64,000 bases of DNA, from assembly GCF_025399195.1 (NCBI RefSeq), contig NW_026252090.1:310001-374000 (forward strand), in the 5' to 3' direction. The position numbers and the translations under genes were made by a program. Under the pieces are notes generated by a model. That model saw only the letters and a program-made list of their open reading frames with translations. It did no database searches and was not told the origin of the DNA. Below, in pieces: positions 35,408 to 47,436 of this stretch. Numbering within the stretch: the first letter of the stretch is position 1; every line of letters begins with the position of its first letter. The stretch is from Umbelopsis ramanniana AG. Lineage: Eukaryota > Mucoromycota > Umbelopsidomycetes > Umbelopsidales > Umbelopsidaceae.

Positions 35408-38400
35408 CTATACGAATAAAATAGACGACGGTTCAGGCAAGGCTGACCGTTCTGAAGTAGGTGATGTGCTAGACTTGTCACCCGAAGATTTACGCTTTTT
35501 CTTATCCTTGATTTGATCTTGCGAGAATTTTCGTTTCTTCTCTGACATCTCTGGAGAAAGGGGTGGTCGTAACTTCAGTCGAATGATATTGGGTGGTCGT
35601 CCAAGGGCCGGTTTAGTTGGCTCGGGAAGTTGGCTGAAATCCATCGATCTTCTCTTGGTCTCCAAGTCTATAGTGCAAAAGCCATAAATAAATTTGGGGT
35701 CATGTTCTGCTTTTCAATCCCTGAAACTTACATGCATCCAGCATACGAACTTGGCCGTACGGATAGGTCAAATGTCTGGAATGTGAGCAAGCAGGGCACA
35801 TGTATTTGCCAATGCGGTCCACAACAGTTGATGACAGGTTAACACAGTCAAGATGGAACCAATCCTCACAGACATCGCACTGAATCATTGAATTATTCTT
35901 GGCATCACTAACTCTTCGTCGACATAAGCAGTAAACTTGTGAATCTTCAACTTCGTCTTTGGGTTGAGTGACTTTGGCGTGGTTGACATCATGATACGGA
36001 AGCCGTTGAAGAGAGGAATGTGATTGTAGTGGAGACTGCTGCTGTTGTCTAGCTATCGGTTCGTAAGAGGGATCGTCGTCATCATCAGACTCATTTTTGA
36101 AAGAGATCGACGTATCAGAAGATTTGCGGTTACGAGGATGCTGGCTGCTGCCCATCGGTTTCTTACCACCTCGAGGTCGATCAATGGACGTCTTTCGCCC
36201 AGCATTACTTAGCCTTTTACCAGTGGTTAACGCTGGCGGTGGAGATAACACACGCATCTTCTCGCTGAGGAACTCGGTTTCGTCTTGCAGATACACGTCA
36301 ATGCCCATGAGTTTTCGTAAATAATTTCGAATATCAGGTACATCCTCGACACCCAATTGAGGTTTCGACCGACAGAAGTTTCGAACTTCTTCGCGGAATC
36401 GTGCCACTCGAGCTACAAGTGATTGCAAAATGGTGTATTCTGAAGTTGCAAACCAGCGTTGATCTGCTTCTTGCAGCAACTCTTCAAATTCCTCAAGATG
36501 AGGTCGATCACTGAAGGGAGCAGTAATGCTGCATACGGGACAGACATAGGATGTTTGTGCTTTGGCTTCTCGTCTCGATACTCGAACACAGTTTCCATGA
36601 TACCATTCTCCACAGGTATCGCATTCAATCATTAATCCAGATTCCGACGAACGACAGATACAGAATACGTCTTGCGTAGTGGGGATGTCAGTTGGATGTG
36701 CTGGACTGAAGCTGTTATTACGATGAGCTGTGACTTGGATGGCATTGTTCTCAAGGTAAGTGAGAACCATCTCCATGGATCGAGCGCCTTGACTGTGTTC
36801 ACTGACCGACATGACTTGCTTCAATTTGGCTCTCCATCTATCCATAAGGTACGTCTCTTCATGGAATAGATCTGCTCCTATGATGGTCATAGGGAGATAG
36901 TTGATCAGTTTCAAGATTTTGTTAAGGTCGCTCACAGGTGGCTTCCAGTCGGTCCTCAAGTCTTGCCGTGCTTGCAGCAGACTCTGCGCCAGCCGAGTTG
37001 CCTCATTGTACTGATTCAACAAATTCTGAGCTTTGTTTCGCAAGTCAACACTAATCACTCTTGCATTTTTGGCTGAATCTAAAACTTGATGCAAATCTTC
37101 TGGCTTGATCAAAGGTTGTTCCAAGATACTAGATGCTTGCTTGACCCATACAGAGGCTTCAGCTGCCCGTTCCTCAAGTGAAATCAATAGTTCGTTGTTG
37201 GCTGGAATATCGCACTCTCGGGCTTGGTCAATTAAGGATGTTACTTGATTATAGTCTTGGAACCGGTCAATATTGTCTCCAACAGTTCGCTTCCATTCCA
37301 ATTGACCAGCAAGGACTTGCAAATGCGTGTATTCTATGGTATTTATATTGATGGTCGATCCAAGCTTTATGACATTCTGACATTCGCTGATTGTTGCTTT
37401 GGGGTTTTCGAGAACGTTATGGGCTCTAGTGGCAAAATCCTCCAACAAGTCTACATACTGTTGAAGCAAGGCGATTTCTGGAGCACTAAACGCCAGATCT
37501 TTGCTCTGCTGTAAAAGCCGCTTGATAGCGTCGTATGTAGGTCCACGCGCATACTCTAGAGATGATTGCTTATCATCGTGTTCCGACTTTCGCCACTTGG
37601 ATTTGCGTACTAGGAAGCTGTTGGCTTCTTCTGACCACTTTTCGATTTGTTCCACATAATCTTTCAAAGTGAGTACTTCTTCAATGACAAGAGAGAGTTT
37701 TGCAGCTTCTTGTAGTAACGGTCGCAGCGTCTTGATCGATGGTGCCTGAGACTTCGACATGGTTTTGCGAAGCTTCTCAACCCAAGCCGAAGCTACTTGA
37801 GAGTTGTCTGTACATTTATAAACGAGTTGCTCAAGTTCTTCATCGGAGAATCGTAGCCTCAGTGTCTTTTGTTTGGTTTCACAGCTGCAGAGCTGATAAA
37901 ACAGTGGAGATTCGTTTAAGTTATTTGTATGCAGCATTCATCCAAAAGCCTACTTTTAAGTAAAGAACGTACCTCTTCAAGATGATCCGCACATGCTACC
38001 TTTTCGGTACAGGTACAGGAGATTTGTGATAAGTAAGTAAATGCATTGCAGTGTACGCATTCAGTCTTTCCTTCAGGTCGGTCCTTGTCATCAATCACTT
38101 CTTTCAAGGAAGGATACTGCTTACGAGTGGCTGCACGATCGTTCAATTCACGATTACACATCTCCACTAGAGCTTCCTTAAGCCATGCCGCGTCATCAGC
38201 CTTTGCATCATTAAGAGCTGTGGTAACGAGTAGTTCATCATGAGAGAAACAAGGATGTCGCTTGTATTGCTTGTACCGTTTTGCACACTCTTGTCCGTAA
38301 TCTACCCATTCGTATGGGGCAAAGTTGACAGCCTCACAAAAGTTGAACTACAGTCATAGATCGATTAGCATATCATAAAGCTGTTGAGTATGGTAACCAA

Positions 38401-40532
38401 GGAACTTTACTTACTCCGTGGTTAAAACCAGAGTGATAGGCTTGTGGGAAGGTGACGACAAATTGGCCGGGACGTTGGTCTACAACATAGCAGCGAACGC
38501 CTTCTTTCATGAGTGTTCCAGGGCTAAGCATAGTAACAAGTTGGAACAGCAAATCGGGTTGTTGCTCAAACAATTCTGGTACGGCTCTTCGCATGGCGTC
38601 TTCGAACTTTAGAGCATCAGCTCCAGGGATACCATACCAAGTCTTGGTTTCGCCCCAATGGTGATAGTTGATGGAGTAGGTGTAATGATCTTCATTGTGC
38701 CAGCAGAATGCAGAAAAGCACATGCCTACGTAAATCCATGGTACCATCATACCGGAAATATCAGATTTGATGTGGGTAAAAAGAGAGTCTGGCAACACTG
38801 GTATGACATTCAAATTCCAAGGGTTCTTCGAATATGGATTTTGAGGATGTCGTTCCATAGTTGGGAAACCGCTACAGAGAAGATGTATTAGTGTTAAATA
38901 AGATGAGGGAAAGCTTCTTTAAGCCTGTTTTGTTCATAGATCCATACCTTCCGTGTTGCGTGCTATGCAGATCAGCACCATATTCAACTTCGCATGATTC
39001 ATGTGGGTTTTCAACCAGACGCCAAAATTCATCCTCGCAGTCTTCTTCAGTGACAGCTTTCGGATTCTTGACTTCTTTAGCAGCAAACCATTCTTCCTTA
39101 AATTTGTCACACTTCTGCTGGAACGAGTGCAACGAGTATTCTCCGCCATCTTCAAAGCCATAATCTTCTCCTGCGGCGGTCAAACACTTTACGCAGTACC
39201 ATTCTGTTCGAGGAATGCTGTTAAGGGGTGGGTCAAGGCAGTACATGTGGTATCCTCTATCGCACCCGTCGCAGAGTAAGATTTCATCTTCGTTTTCGCC
39301 AATGTTGCAAATTTCGCATATTTCTCCTCTACCAGGTGAGGAAGAATCTCTCTCATTTTCATCATCGTCGTCCTCATTTGTTTCTGGTACAGATATGGAA
39401 CGTTAAAGGAAAGGCCAATTGGAACATTTACTTTTTCAGGCATTTCTGTCTCGTACCTGCTTCTTTTTTCACACGCTTCATACCACCATCCTTGTTGATG
39501 GAAGATATAGCCTTATTGATTTCGTCGGCGCCTTTGAGTTTTGTTTGCTTTGAGAGCCATATCTCGTATGGGAGAATCACGCGATTATAGGCGGATTTCA
39601 AAGCATTGGACATAGAAGTACATTGCTTTCTAGTGTAACCAAGTAGACGACCTATTTCTGCCCATTTCTTTTGAGCTGTAACCTATAATAATCAGATGCC
39701 AGTATGTCAGTGCTCCATGTTTATCTGCTGTGGCCCAGCTCCCATAACAGGGGAAATATGTACCGTTTGGTAGCCACCTCTTTGTGCGACCTCCTTTTTG
39801 AGGCGAAAGAGATCAATAGGACGCTTATCAAGCTGAGGAATTTTGTGAACAGGGTGACCAGCTTGTCGATGAAACTTGTATAGTTGTTCCAAGTAGTTCA
39901 GGTTTGCACGAGTTTCACCTTCCATTGAGTTCAATTTCTGGATCCTGGTGCGAAATCGAAATATCTAATATAAACAAAAAATGGGTAAAGTATATCAGTA
40001 AAGAAATCAATGAAAACTGAGGGATGGAGTATCCAAGAGGTAATCGTGGTCTATGATACGTGAAATAGTTGGAAAAGTTGCGATTATAAAAAGTATGACG
40101 GTAGAGAGTGCAGTCGTCAAGGCGGAATTGCGATTTGTGGCATGTGGAAGATATTTGGTAGGTTGATGGAGGAAATTTGCAAAGTTTCCATGTAAAGTGT
40201 TGGGCAAACAAACGATCTATCGCCAAAGATCAGCTGAAATAAAAGTTGCTCACCTCTGTATCTAAACTGAATTCTGGAGACCAGCCCTTGGGAGGGACAA
40301 TTTTGACAATGCCATAATCCTCAGCTTCAGCTCGGATACTTTGTATGTACTTGATAGGGTCGGTAAACTCCTTTGAAGTGGGATAATATGTTGGAGCTTC
40401 TTTCAATCCGAATATGCGAGGGCGAGTACGTGGTGTATGATCAGATGTTCTTTTCACAGTTGATAGGTCTAGAGGGGTTTGTGCGGTGCTGGATGGCTTG
40501 ACCACACTTCTTGTATTCATGGATTTCATCAT
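35408..40532 (-). CDS. JmjC histone H3K4 demethylase, KDM5/Lid2 type
   Basis: Eight exons (40532-40254, 39964-39764, 39682-39457, 39383-38948, 38871-38415, 38347-37973, 37892-35732, 35667-35408) give about 1464 aa. Domain order is diagnostic of KDM5/Lid2: JmjN (about 38-85, APTYYPTSKEF), ARID (about 100-190), PHD1 (about 262-310, CEICNIGENEDEILLCDGCD), then JmjC with Fe(II) ligands His 439 and Glu 441 (CWHNED) and His 527 (AYHSGFN). The C5HC2 zinc finger (about 620-655), the PLU-1 helical region (660-1000), PHD2 (about 1063-1113, CICRSSESGLMIECD) and PHD3 (about 1311-1363) follow. The tail is basic and Ser-rich. The catalytic residues are present, so it should remove methyl groups from H3K4 in the nucleus. 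The 2161-nt exon 7 is unusual beside the otherwise short exons. Confidence 0.95.
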
Positions 40533-41076
40533 GATGTGAGAAGGGTTAACTACCACCAAAAAGACTAGAAAAAATTCGCTTTCGTGGGATGAACTAGTGT
40601 ATCAAGTAGTCAATGGATGATTTTTTTTAGGATCTTGAAGTTTCAAAGGCGATGAGTCTCGCGGAAGAAGGTGAAAAAACAAGAAAAAAATGTCGATGTG
40701 CCCAGGATGTGTTGGCATGGTTTGCTCCAAAATGAACCGAGTCACACTTTTTTTTCAGGTCTCTCTTTCCCTGCCTTACCACCCTACCTCATTTTCATCA
40801 GACCGCTATATACAATATACTAGTATTCACAAAACAATTGTACGCAATGGCTCATAAAAATATGGAAGCAAGCCCCTCTCATTGAAAGAGCGTTAATAGC
40901 TTATTTAAATATTTTTATTATCCCAGAGCACAATTCACACGCAAAACCTTGGAATGGGAAAAAAAACCAGATAAAAATCTTGTCAGGCAGCACAGGTTTT
41001 ATTTTCTCTCCCCACTTTTTAAAAACTCTGGCTTTACCTTTTTCCTCTTGTAACTCTCCTTTTCTTCACTCTTACA
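40533..41076. other. Divergent promoter region between KDM5 and arrestin genes
   Basis: AT-rich DNA with poly-T and poly-A tracts and a CT-rich leader just before 41077. No coding exon seen. Both neighbours start from here in opposite directions. Confidence 0.5.
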
Positions 41077-42232
41077 ATGGTACCTTTAATGCCAGAGTTG
41101 AAGATATCGCTAGAGAATGATCGTTTAGTGCTGCACGGTTCTCCTTCTGAGTCCGCGGGCTGTGTTCTACGCGGGGTAGTTTCACTCAAAGCAATGGAGC
41201 AGTGCAAGTTTAAGAGCCTTCGACTCAAATTTAAAGGCGTGATGCATATTGAATGGAAAGAAGGTAACAACAAAATTGGCTGATGCTGATAACAGATTGA
41301 TGTGCGTTATCTAATCTCCAACCTCTTGCCTCACAGGTCCTCAAGGTCATCAAAAAGAATTTAAAGAGGAACGCACTGTGATTGAGCACACGTGGTCATT
41401 CTTGGCATCTGGTCATAAGCAACACTCAGTGACGGCGGGAACACACACATGGCCATTTGAGCTTCCATTGGCGGGAAATCTGCCAGAGTCACTCCATATT
41501 GGCACCACCTATTATGTACATTACAAACTAAAAGCCATAGCCGAACGACCGGGAATTTTGTTCAGCCAAATTGCCGCACGGGCGCCAGTCTATGTTAGTC
41601 GGTATATTGCTTCGTCGGTTGTAGATGACTTTTTGGAGCCGATTCAAATTTCATCAGAATGGACTGACAAAGTTCGCTATGATATTGCTGTAGCTTCCAA
41701 AATATGCCACATTGGCGGCGTAGTTCCGGTTATACTGCGACTTATACCACTTAACCCCAAACTGCGAGTCCGCTACCTTTCCTTTACTTTCAAAGAATAT
41801 ACCACTTACAAAGCTCGGCCAGGGCATCAGAAAACTCGTGGTCGAGTGGTTCACCATCAGCGTAACGATCAATTGACTAAGATAGAGGAAGAAGAGGGCG
41901 TCTGCTGGTACAACACCGAAAACATCCCTGTTCCCGATACGCTTAGATGCGATTCATCTGGTGACGTTGTGAAAATTCGACACCGTATAAAATTTATTAT
42001 GTCACTGGAAAATGAAGATGGTCATATTTCAGAGCTGCGCGCCGCACTGCCTGTTATAGTCGTTGCAGCTAACAACGAAGAATCCATTAATGTATTACCG
42101 ACATACGAGAATTCATGGCAATCACTTCCGTATGACGAACATATTATGATCGAGATGCTTACTGCCGGTCGGACGCCGTCAGAACTAATAGCCCCACCGT
42201 CATATCAATCGCTTTCGACGCCGGTACGTTGA
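41077..42232 (+). CDS. Alpha-arrestin (ART-like trafficking adaptor)
   Basis: Two exons (41077-41263 and 41337-42232; 73-nt intron) give about 360 aa. The N-terminal arrestin sandwich starts at residue 6 (ELKISLENDRLVLHG, then CVLRGVVSL, KSLRLKFKGV) and includes the WPFELPL and YYVHYKLKA strands. The arrestin C domain starts near residue 185 with VASKICHIGGVVPVIL. The C-terminal tail carries LPTY and a perfect PPSY motif (PPxY, near residue 352), the binding site for WW domains of Rsp5/Nedd4 ubiquitin ligases. Such adaptors direct ubiquitination and endocytosis of plasma-membrane transporters. The protein is compact compared with yeast Arts. The cargo is unknown. Confidence 0.88.
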
Positions 42233-42451
42233 AGAGACCCTTCATGATCTAAACTGACGTCCGGTTGATCTAGTTTATTTGCATTTGAATATCGCATCAC
42301 TCCATTATTCCACTTATTTATTGCTTATATTTTATTACATTTGTGAGAAACGCACTTTTTCTTTTTCTTTTTAACTCCAAAATAGCTACTTCATAGTACC
42401 AAAAGTTTGATCCTTGTGCTGTTACTACTTTTATATACATAAAAAATAGCT

Positions 42452-42685
42452 TCATTTACTCTCCTGGCTTTGATCATCTTGCGATGGCCATTTATCTTTG
42501 GCGCCTTTGAGTTGTGTATTGTTATCGAGCTCGCCTTCCATGTGCTTAGGAACTCCAGTGCCTTGGTATCGGCCTCTCAATTGGTCAGACGACGTGGTGC
42601 TTTTCATTTCGTTCTCCTGCCGGGCCTCACTAGTGACGCCTGTTCCAAAATCTCGGCCGCGATGTACTGTTGTTGATTTATCCAT
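42452..42685 (-). CDS. Small hydrophilic disordered protein, possibly stress-related
   Basis: A single-exon 77-aa frame with its own TATA box 43 bp upstream. It has almost no hydrophobic residues, many Gly, Gln, Asp, Lys and Thr, two similar motifs (GTGVTSEARQENEM and GTGVPKHMEGELDN) and no cysteine. This composition is like LEA/hydrophilin-type desiccation or stress proteins, but I recognise no named family. Real-gene status rests on the promoter, composition and internal repeat. Confidence 0.6.
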   Translation of the reverse strand: MDKSTTVHRGRDFGTGVTSEARQENEMKSTTSSDQLRGRYQGTGVPKHMEGELDNNTQLKGAKDKWPSQDDQSQESK

Positions 42686-42727
42686 TGTATAGAGTGAAGG
42701 ATGCAGGTTGAGTTGGAGTTTCTACGA

Positions 42728-42735
42728 TTTATATA
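42728..42735 (-). promoter_or_regulatory. TATA box of the small hydrophilic protein gene
   Basis: TATATAAA on the minus strand, 43 bp upstream of the ATG at 42685 and followed by an ACTCC/CCTTCACTC-type leader. Confidence 0.6.
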
Positions 42736-43054
42736 CCATGTAATTGGAATGATGTCATATGGATGCATTTATTGCTTCGTTTCACTTCACATTTGTCCTA
42801 AATTTCCTACGCCAATGGCGGCGGTCGCTCTAGCGTACTCGGTATTTGTGACATCAAAACTTGAGTGAGTGAATAACTTCTTTGGGTCGCGCAATACTCA
42901 TACATGGTATAAACCTCGCATGTGGACCCATTCAGCTGCACAAAAGCTGATTGGCCAGCAAATCTAAAATAAAAAGGCGGGCCTCTTTTATGGATTCCAA
43001 AAACCCGATCGAAATCGATTCAGTTTCTTTAATCGGAAATTCTCGAATACAGCT

Positions 43055-43954
43055 ATGTCAAGCAAGACTATTCTCATCACAGGAAGCACCGACGGGCTCG
43101 GTAAAGCGACTGTTGTGAAGCTGCTAAAGGATGGCCATACAGTGGTTATGACAGGTCGTGACCCTAAGAAAACTGCAAGTACTGTTTCCTGGCTGGAATC
43201 TCAAGGTGTCAGTACTGAGAAGCTTCATAAGATTAGCTTGGACCTTAATTCCTTGGAGTCCATTCGTAATGCCGTCGAAGAGTTCAATGCCTTGAATCTT
43301 CCTCTCGACGTGCTAATCAACAACGCTGGTGTCTATCTTGGCAAAAGACAATTCTCGCCTGACACCGAGAGGGTCGAAAAAACCATCTTAATTAATTTCG
43401 TAGGCACCCTTTATTTCACTTTGCTACTAGAGCCAAGATTACATGAAGGCTCCCGTGTCTGGTTCGTGACATCCAGTCTTCATGATCCTGAAGTCAGAGG
43501 AGGAGGCGGCAAGGTAATGGAACTGGAATTGGATAATCTTGATGGCTCAAAGGCATGGGACGGTTCAGCATTCTATAGAATATCCAAACTGGCCGTGATG
43601 TACGCCACTTACCTTTTGGCAGAGCGACTGAATTCCAAGAAAGTATTGGTTGGCGCATTCTGTCCAGGCTTTGTACCTACTACGGCATTGAACCGTGAAA
43701 GCAGCATGGCCGTACGATTCCTTATGAAGCGACTGTTGGCAGGCGCCAGTTTCACTACATCGGAAGATCAGAGTAGCTCAGATTACGTTTATTATGCTAC
43801 GAGCGAGGAAATTACAGAAACAGGAAAATACTTCAGAGACAGGAAGCAAGCCGATAGCTCCAAAGCCTCTTATGATTTAGAGAAAGGAAAGCAAGTATGG
43901 AATATAGCTTGCGATATTTGCAAACTCGATGATATGAAATACCCTACTGCTTAA
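43055..43954 (+). CDS. Short-chain dehydrogenase/reductase, retinol-dehydrogenase-like
   Basis: A single-exon 299-aa protein. The Rossmann fold starts at residue 5 with TILITGSTDGLG (TGxxxGxG cofactor loop), followed by MTGRD, consistent with NADP(H) preference. NNAGV, the catalytic Ser in VTSSLHD, and the YxxxK pair in FYRISKLAV are all present. PGFVPT follows as in the family. It should reduce or oxidise a small carbonyl/alcohol; the substrate is unknown. It is intronless and convergent with the SR/His-rich gene, only 34 bp apart. Confidence 0.9.
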   Translation: MSSKTILITGSTDGLGKATVVKLLKDGHTVVMTGRDPKKTASTVSWLESQGVSTEKLHKISLDLNSLESIRNAVEEFNALNLPLDVLINNAGVYLGKRQFSPDTERVEKTILINFVGTLYFTLLLEPRLHEGSRVWFVTSSLHDPEVRGGGGKVMELELDNLDGSKAWDGSAFYRISKLAVMYATYLLAERLNSKKVLVGAFCPGFVPTTALNRESSMAVRFLMKRLLAGASFTTSEDQSSSDYVYYATSEEITETGKYFRDRKQADSSKASYDLEKGKQVWNIACDICKLDDMKYPTA

Positions 43955-43988
43955 TATCAGATTACTTAATAAACGCTGCTACCAACCA

Positions 43989-44776
43989 TTACAAGTCTCG
44001 ACTGTCGCTACTATCATCGTGGGCGAGATACTCGCTCAATCGAATTGGTGTATTCCCGGAGTGAGCTTCTTCATCGTGGTTGTGTGATGAGTGTGAATGG
44101 CGTGTATGATGGTGATGGTGATGACTATGATGCTGGTGCTTCTTGTTCTTTCGATGGTGTGAAGACGATGATGATGTGGATGATATTTCGCTATTTCGCC
44201 GCTTCGAGTGCTATAGCAGGACGGTTAGTTATGCGATATAAGCGGTGTCATACGATAAAAAAGTTTTACATGATGGTTGTCGTCGGGAGATGATCGACGA
44301 CGGTGCTTCGATCGTCGATGAGAATGATGGTCTCTTTCGGGAGACCTGGAGTCACGTCTTGAGCGCCGCTTATCACTGCTTGACCTTCTTGTATGACTCT
44401 GTCAATGGAAATCAATGCAAAGGACATATGACTAAATTTCCTATAAACATGCTAACGCACTTGCTTATCACTTTTGGAATCACGGCGGTCACTATTGGAT
44501 CGACTGTTAACGGCGTCTCTGTCGTTCACAGTCTCAATCTGCGTCGCTTGTTGAATATCCTCCGCTCCGTCTAAACTTGGGCCTTGTTGTTCGGCAATAA
44601 AGGTATTCTTGTCTTGCCTACAAAATCATTTTTTGGTGAACGTTAAGTTATGGAGAATATGGAAAACTATTTATCAACAGAACGATACTCGCGAGGCAAT
44701 GATGAAGGATATCTACCAACAGCAACGGTGAAATGAAGCAAACTCACCAGTCATAATCGCGGGATGCTGGGTCCAT
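43989..44776 (-). CDS. SR-like, histidine-rich disordered nuclear protein
   Basis: Four exons (44776-44748, 44617-44461, 44398-44270, 44210-43989; introns 130, 62 and 59 nt) join in frame to about 178 aa, starting MDPASRDYDWQDKNTF. The N-terminal 60 residues are acidic and polar. Exon 3 is Arg/Ser-rich with SR and RS dipeptides (DKRRSRRDSRSPERD) like splicing-factor RS domains. Exon 4 starts with a Ser run and continues into a His-rich segment (HHSHHHHHHTRHSHSSHNH). The C-terminus is NTPIRLSEYLAHDDSSDS. RS and poly-His tracts both favour nuclear-speckle localisation, so a role in mRNA processing is inferred. No single family is recognised. Confidence 0.7.
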
Positions 44777-44997
44777 CACTGGTTGTTTGATTTAGAAACT
44801 TAATTCCAGGGTATTATGTAGTTAGTTGATCTGGCACTGGTCAAAAATTGAACTTTTTGTTTTGGCGTGGGTATGGCAGTTAGCGCAGAGCAATTGCTGG
44901 TCCGTGGGTCATGTCAAACTGAACTGAAAAATTGACAGTCCATAATTTTCATGCCACTGTCACTTTCTGCAACACTCCATCCACCGACCTTGCAATG
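44777..44997. other. Short 5' region upstream of the SR/His-rich gene
   Basis: Promoter and leader of the SR/His-rich gene on the minus strand. If the small frame at 44998 is real, it is also a divergent promoter. No clear TATA box. Confidence 0.4.
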
Positions 44998-45351
44998 GAC
45001 GACACTAACTTGTACCTGACAGTTGATCTTGGAGCGAATACACTTCGTGATCTGACGCGATTGAACACCTCAGTAGCCATCGACGTTGGCCCCAATATCT
45101 CCAAATCTGTTAAATATCTCGTCTACGGCATAGTAGGTTGCACGGTCCTTCAGGTACAGTGCATTCCGTCGACTCAAACAAGTTACTTACACCAGCGTGA
45201 TTCAAACACATTTTGGAAAATGAATGTTAGTGTATTACTCAACTTTTACTGGCAAATATATCATCAAGAAAACCACCAAGTAATGATAACAAGAAATAAA
45301 ATACTACAACTGGGAATAACAAAAGACTATTACAATTTACACATGGTATAA
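44998..45351 (+). CDS. Possible small membrane protein (uncertain)
   Basis: A frame starting at 44998 encodes a protein-like first 53 residues (MDDTNLYLTVDLGANTL, then ISKSVKYLVYGIVGCTVLQ with a short hydrophobic segment) up to a good donor context (CTTCAG|GTACAG, near 45155). The rest of the frame to 45351 looks non-coding. No second exon could be chosen with confidence before the next gene ends at 45393. It may be the first exon of a small gene or chance. Confidence 0.3.
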   Translation, partial: DDTNLYLTVDLGANTLRDLTRLNTSVAIDVGPNISKSVKYLVYGIVGCTVLQVQCIPSTQTSYLHQRDSNTFWKMNVSVLLNFYWQIYHQENHQVMITRNKILQLGITKDYYNLHMV

Positions 45352-45392
45352 TGAATGAGAGTGGAGTTAAATCATGTTTAACTCATGGTGCT

Positions 45393-47436
45393 TCAATCTG
45401 TGGCATCCTTGAAAATGGTACTAACTACACGACGCTTGGTCCATCTTGATTTGGAAGCACTCGGTGTAGGTGTGGGACCTTCATTGGACGGTTTTGTACT
45501 GAAAAACGGCGTTGACGCGGAAGAAATTGGTACCTGAGGTAGTGCCTTTGCAGCGGCCACACTGCCTCGTCGATTTTTTGACAAGGACGTCTGGAATTGG
45601 ATATACTCGCCACCCATACTGCTGCGATGGCGCATGGTCTCGAAATCTATGTTGGCACGAGGAATGACATCTTCACTAGCTTGATCTGTTGGTGATGGCT
45701 TAGGGCCCGCATTGGAATACACTGGACTTGCTTTGGGAGAAGGAGGCGGTGTGATGGTTCGAATTTGTTGCTGAATACTAGCACTGCTAGCAGTTACATC
45801 AAATCCGTACACAGATGAAACTGTCCTGCGACGACCGCCCTCTCTTGACGCTGAGGATGATTCTCTAGACATGTTTGCTTCCATTGCCTGGGCAGCCATG
45901 GATTCTGCTCTCAATGCCAACTCCGATGTGGATAAGGAGGCTGATGGCCGTAGCGCTACTTGTTCATTTCGCCATATTCCTTCCATTTTTAGGTCGGCAA
46001 TGGATTTGCGCTTGCGATGAAGCCAGTGAGAAGCTAGGTTCGACTTTGGGGAAGGAGTTTTATTCAAACTTGGTTCAGGCGAGCTGTTAGCTGATTTGGT
46101 TTTGAGCGGTGAGCCGTTGAAACCATCTGCTCTTGTATCGAGGTCTGAATTTCCTGTCTTCATGTAGGCATCGATCGACGATGCACTGCTGAATTTTCGT
46201 TCTTGACCTTGTGACATTGGTCTTGGCTCCATAGAAATGCGTGGGCTTCTCAAATTCATGGCTGATTTACTGTGCATGAGCTTGTGATGTTCATTAAGCT
46301 CAAGGCTCTCCTGTTTAGAGTGCACCATGGTGCCATCGTTGGTGTTTTTGAGAATTGGCTTTTGTGGAGTTATCACAATCGTTGGATGTTTAGCGTCTTG
46401 GCTATCAGCTGCAATATCGATGACTGGACTATCGTCTTCTTCTGTCATATCTTCGTATGACTGCTGCATCATACCAAGTTCGTATTCCAAAGCTTCAACA
46501 GTGGCCTATATGAAGGAGGGCAATTAAAAACAGCTCTTCAAAGAAAATCAGTGATGGCATATATTGAGCCACTATAGCTTACATTAATTTTGTTGACCAG
46601 CTTGTCGGTCGGTTCTCGATAAGCTGAAGATTTGTATACGGCATTTTGATAAGCAGCCTTCATATTGTATTAGTTGAGAATCGAGACATAATGCTATATG
46701 CTGCATAACGACAGTTACCTCTATAACACTTTGGTCTGGAATATGTGATTTTAGGCTGATTTTGTTGTTGGCCACAGGTTTAACTTCCACAGCTGTATTG
46801 GCGTTTTCGACCTTTTTCTCGGCTGAAATAAATGTCTGTTAATATCCAGTCACTGTTTCGTCTTACGAGAGCAATTTCATTTTCATACCAGAGCTTTTGT
46901 GAGACTTCAACTCATCCTTTAGAGATTCGTTCTCCTTTCTTAATTGAGTTATCATGTTTAATGCTTCGTCGTGCTTGGCAACTTGTACCAGTCGTGATCG
47001 CTTTGCATCTTCTTCGAATTTAGTCTTCATCTTCTGTAACCGATCTGTAGAAATTGAATTTGATAAGAATAAATTCTATAATAGCCATTTGCTATGATTG
47101 ACAACATACTTTCATATTGCACTTGTAATTCATGTTGTGATGTCTCTAGTTCGCTGCATTTGCGTTTCCAAATTGTCAGTTCGCGGCTAACATCCTGGAT
47201 TTCCATCTATAATGTCCACACAATTAGCATTTCTTTAAACTGTGAACACATCAAGGTGGCCCACTAACCTCGTACGAATGGACTTTCTGCCGTAAGACAT
47301 TGATTTCGTTTGAATAGGATTTATTATTTGATGTGTGCATCCTGGAGAGGTCATTGTCAACTCTATAGCTGCTGAGATGCTTATGGTGTGAAAAGTGCGA
47401 AGAGTTCGAAGTCGTTATCAGTGATATTGCAGACAT
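45393..47436 (-). CDS. Coiled-coil protein with long Ser/Pro-rich tail
   Basis: Six exons (47436-47269, 47206-47110, 47044-46889, 46822-46719, 46657-46583, 46505-45393) give about 570 aa. Residues about 35-140 are a coiled coil (EINVLRQKVHSYE, then QDVSRELTIWKRKCSELE, then HDEALNMITQLRKENESLKDEL). The middle has short polar exons. The C-terminal 350 residues are basic, Ser/Pro/Thr-rich and disordered, with many SP/TP sites (TPPPSPKASP, NKTPSPKS) and one compact basic motif (SHWLHRKRKSIADL). This design fits a cytoskeletal or polarity scaffold regulated by phosphorylation, but no family is recognised. Confidence 0.7.

Noticed and set aside
44045-44574. Two plus-strand frames between the SDR and the coiled-coil gene
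   Set aside because: They are shadows of the minus-strand SR/His-rich gene, whose four exons join in frame with good splice signals.
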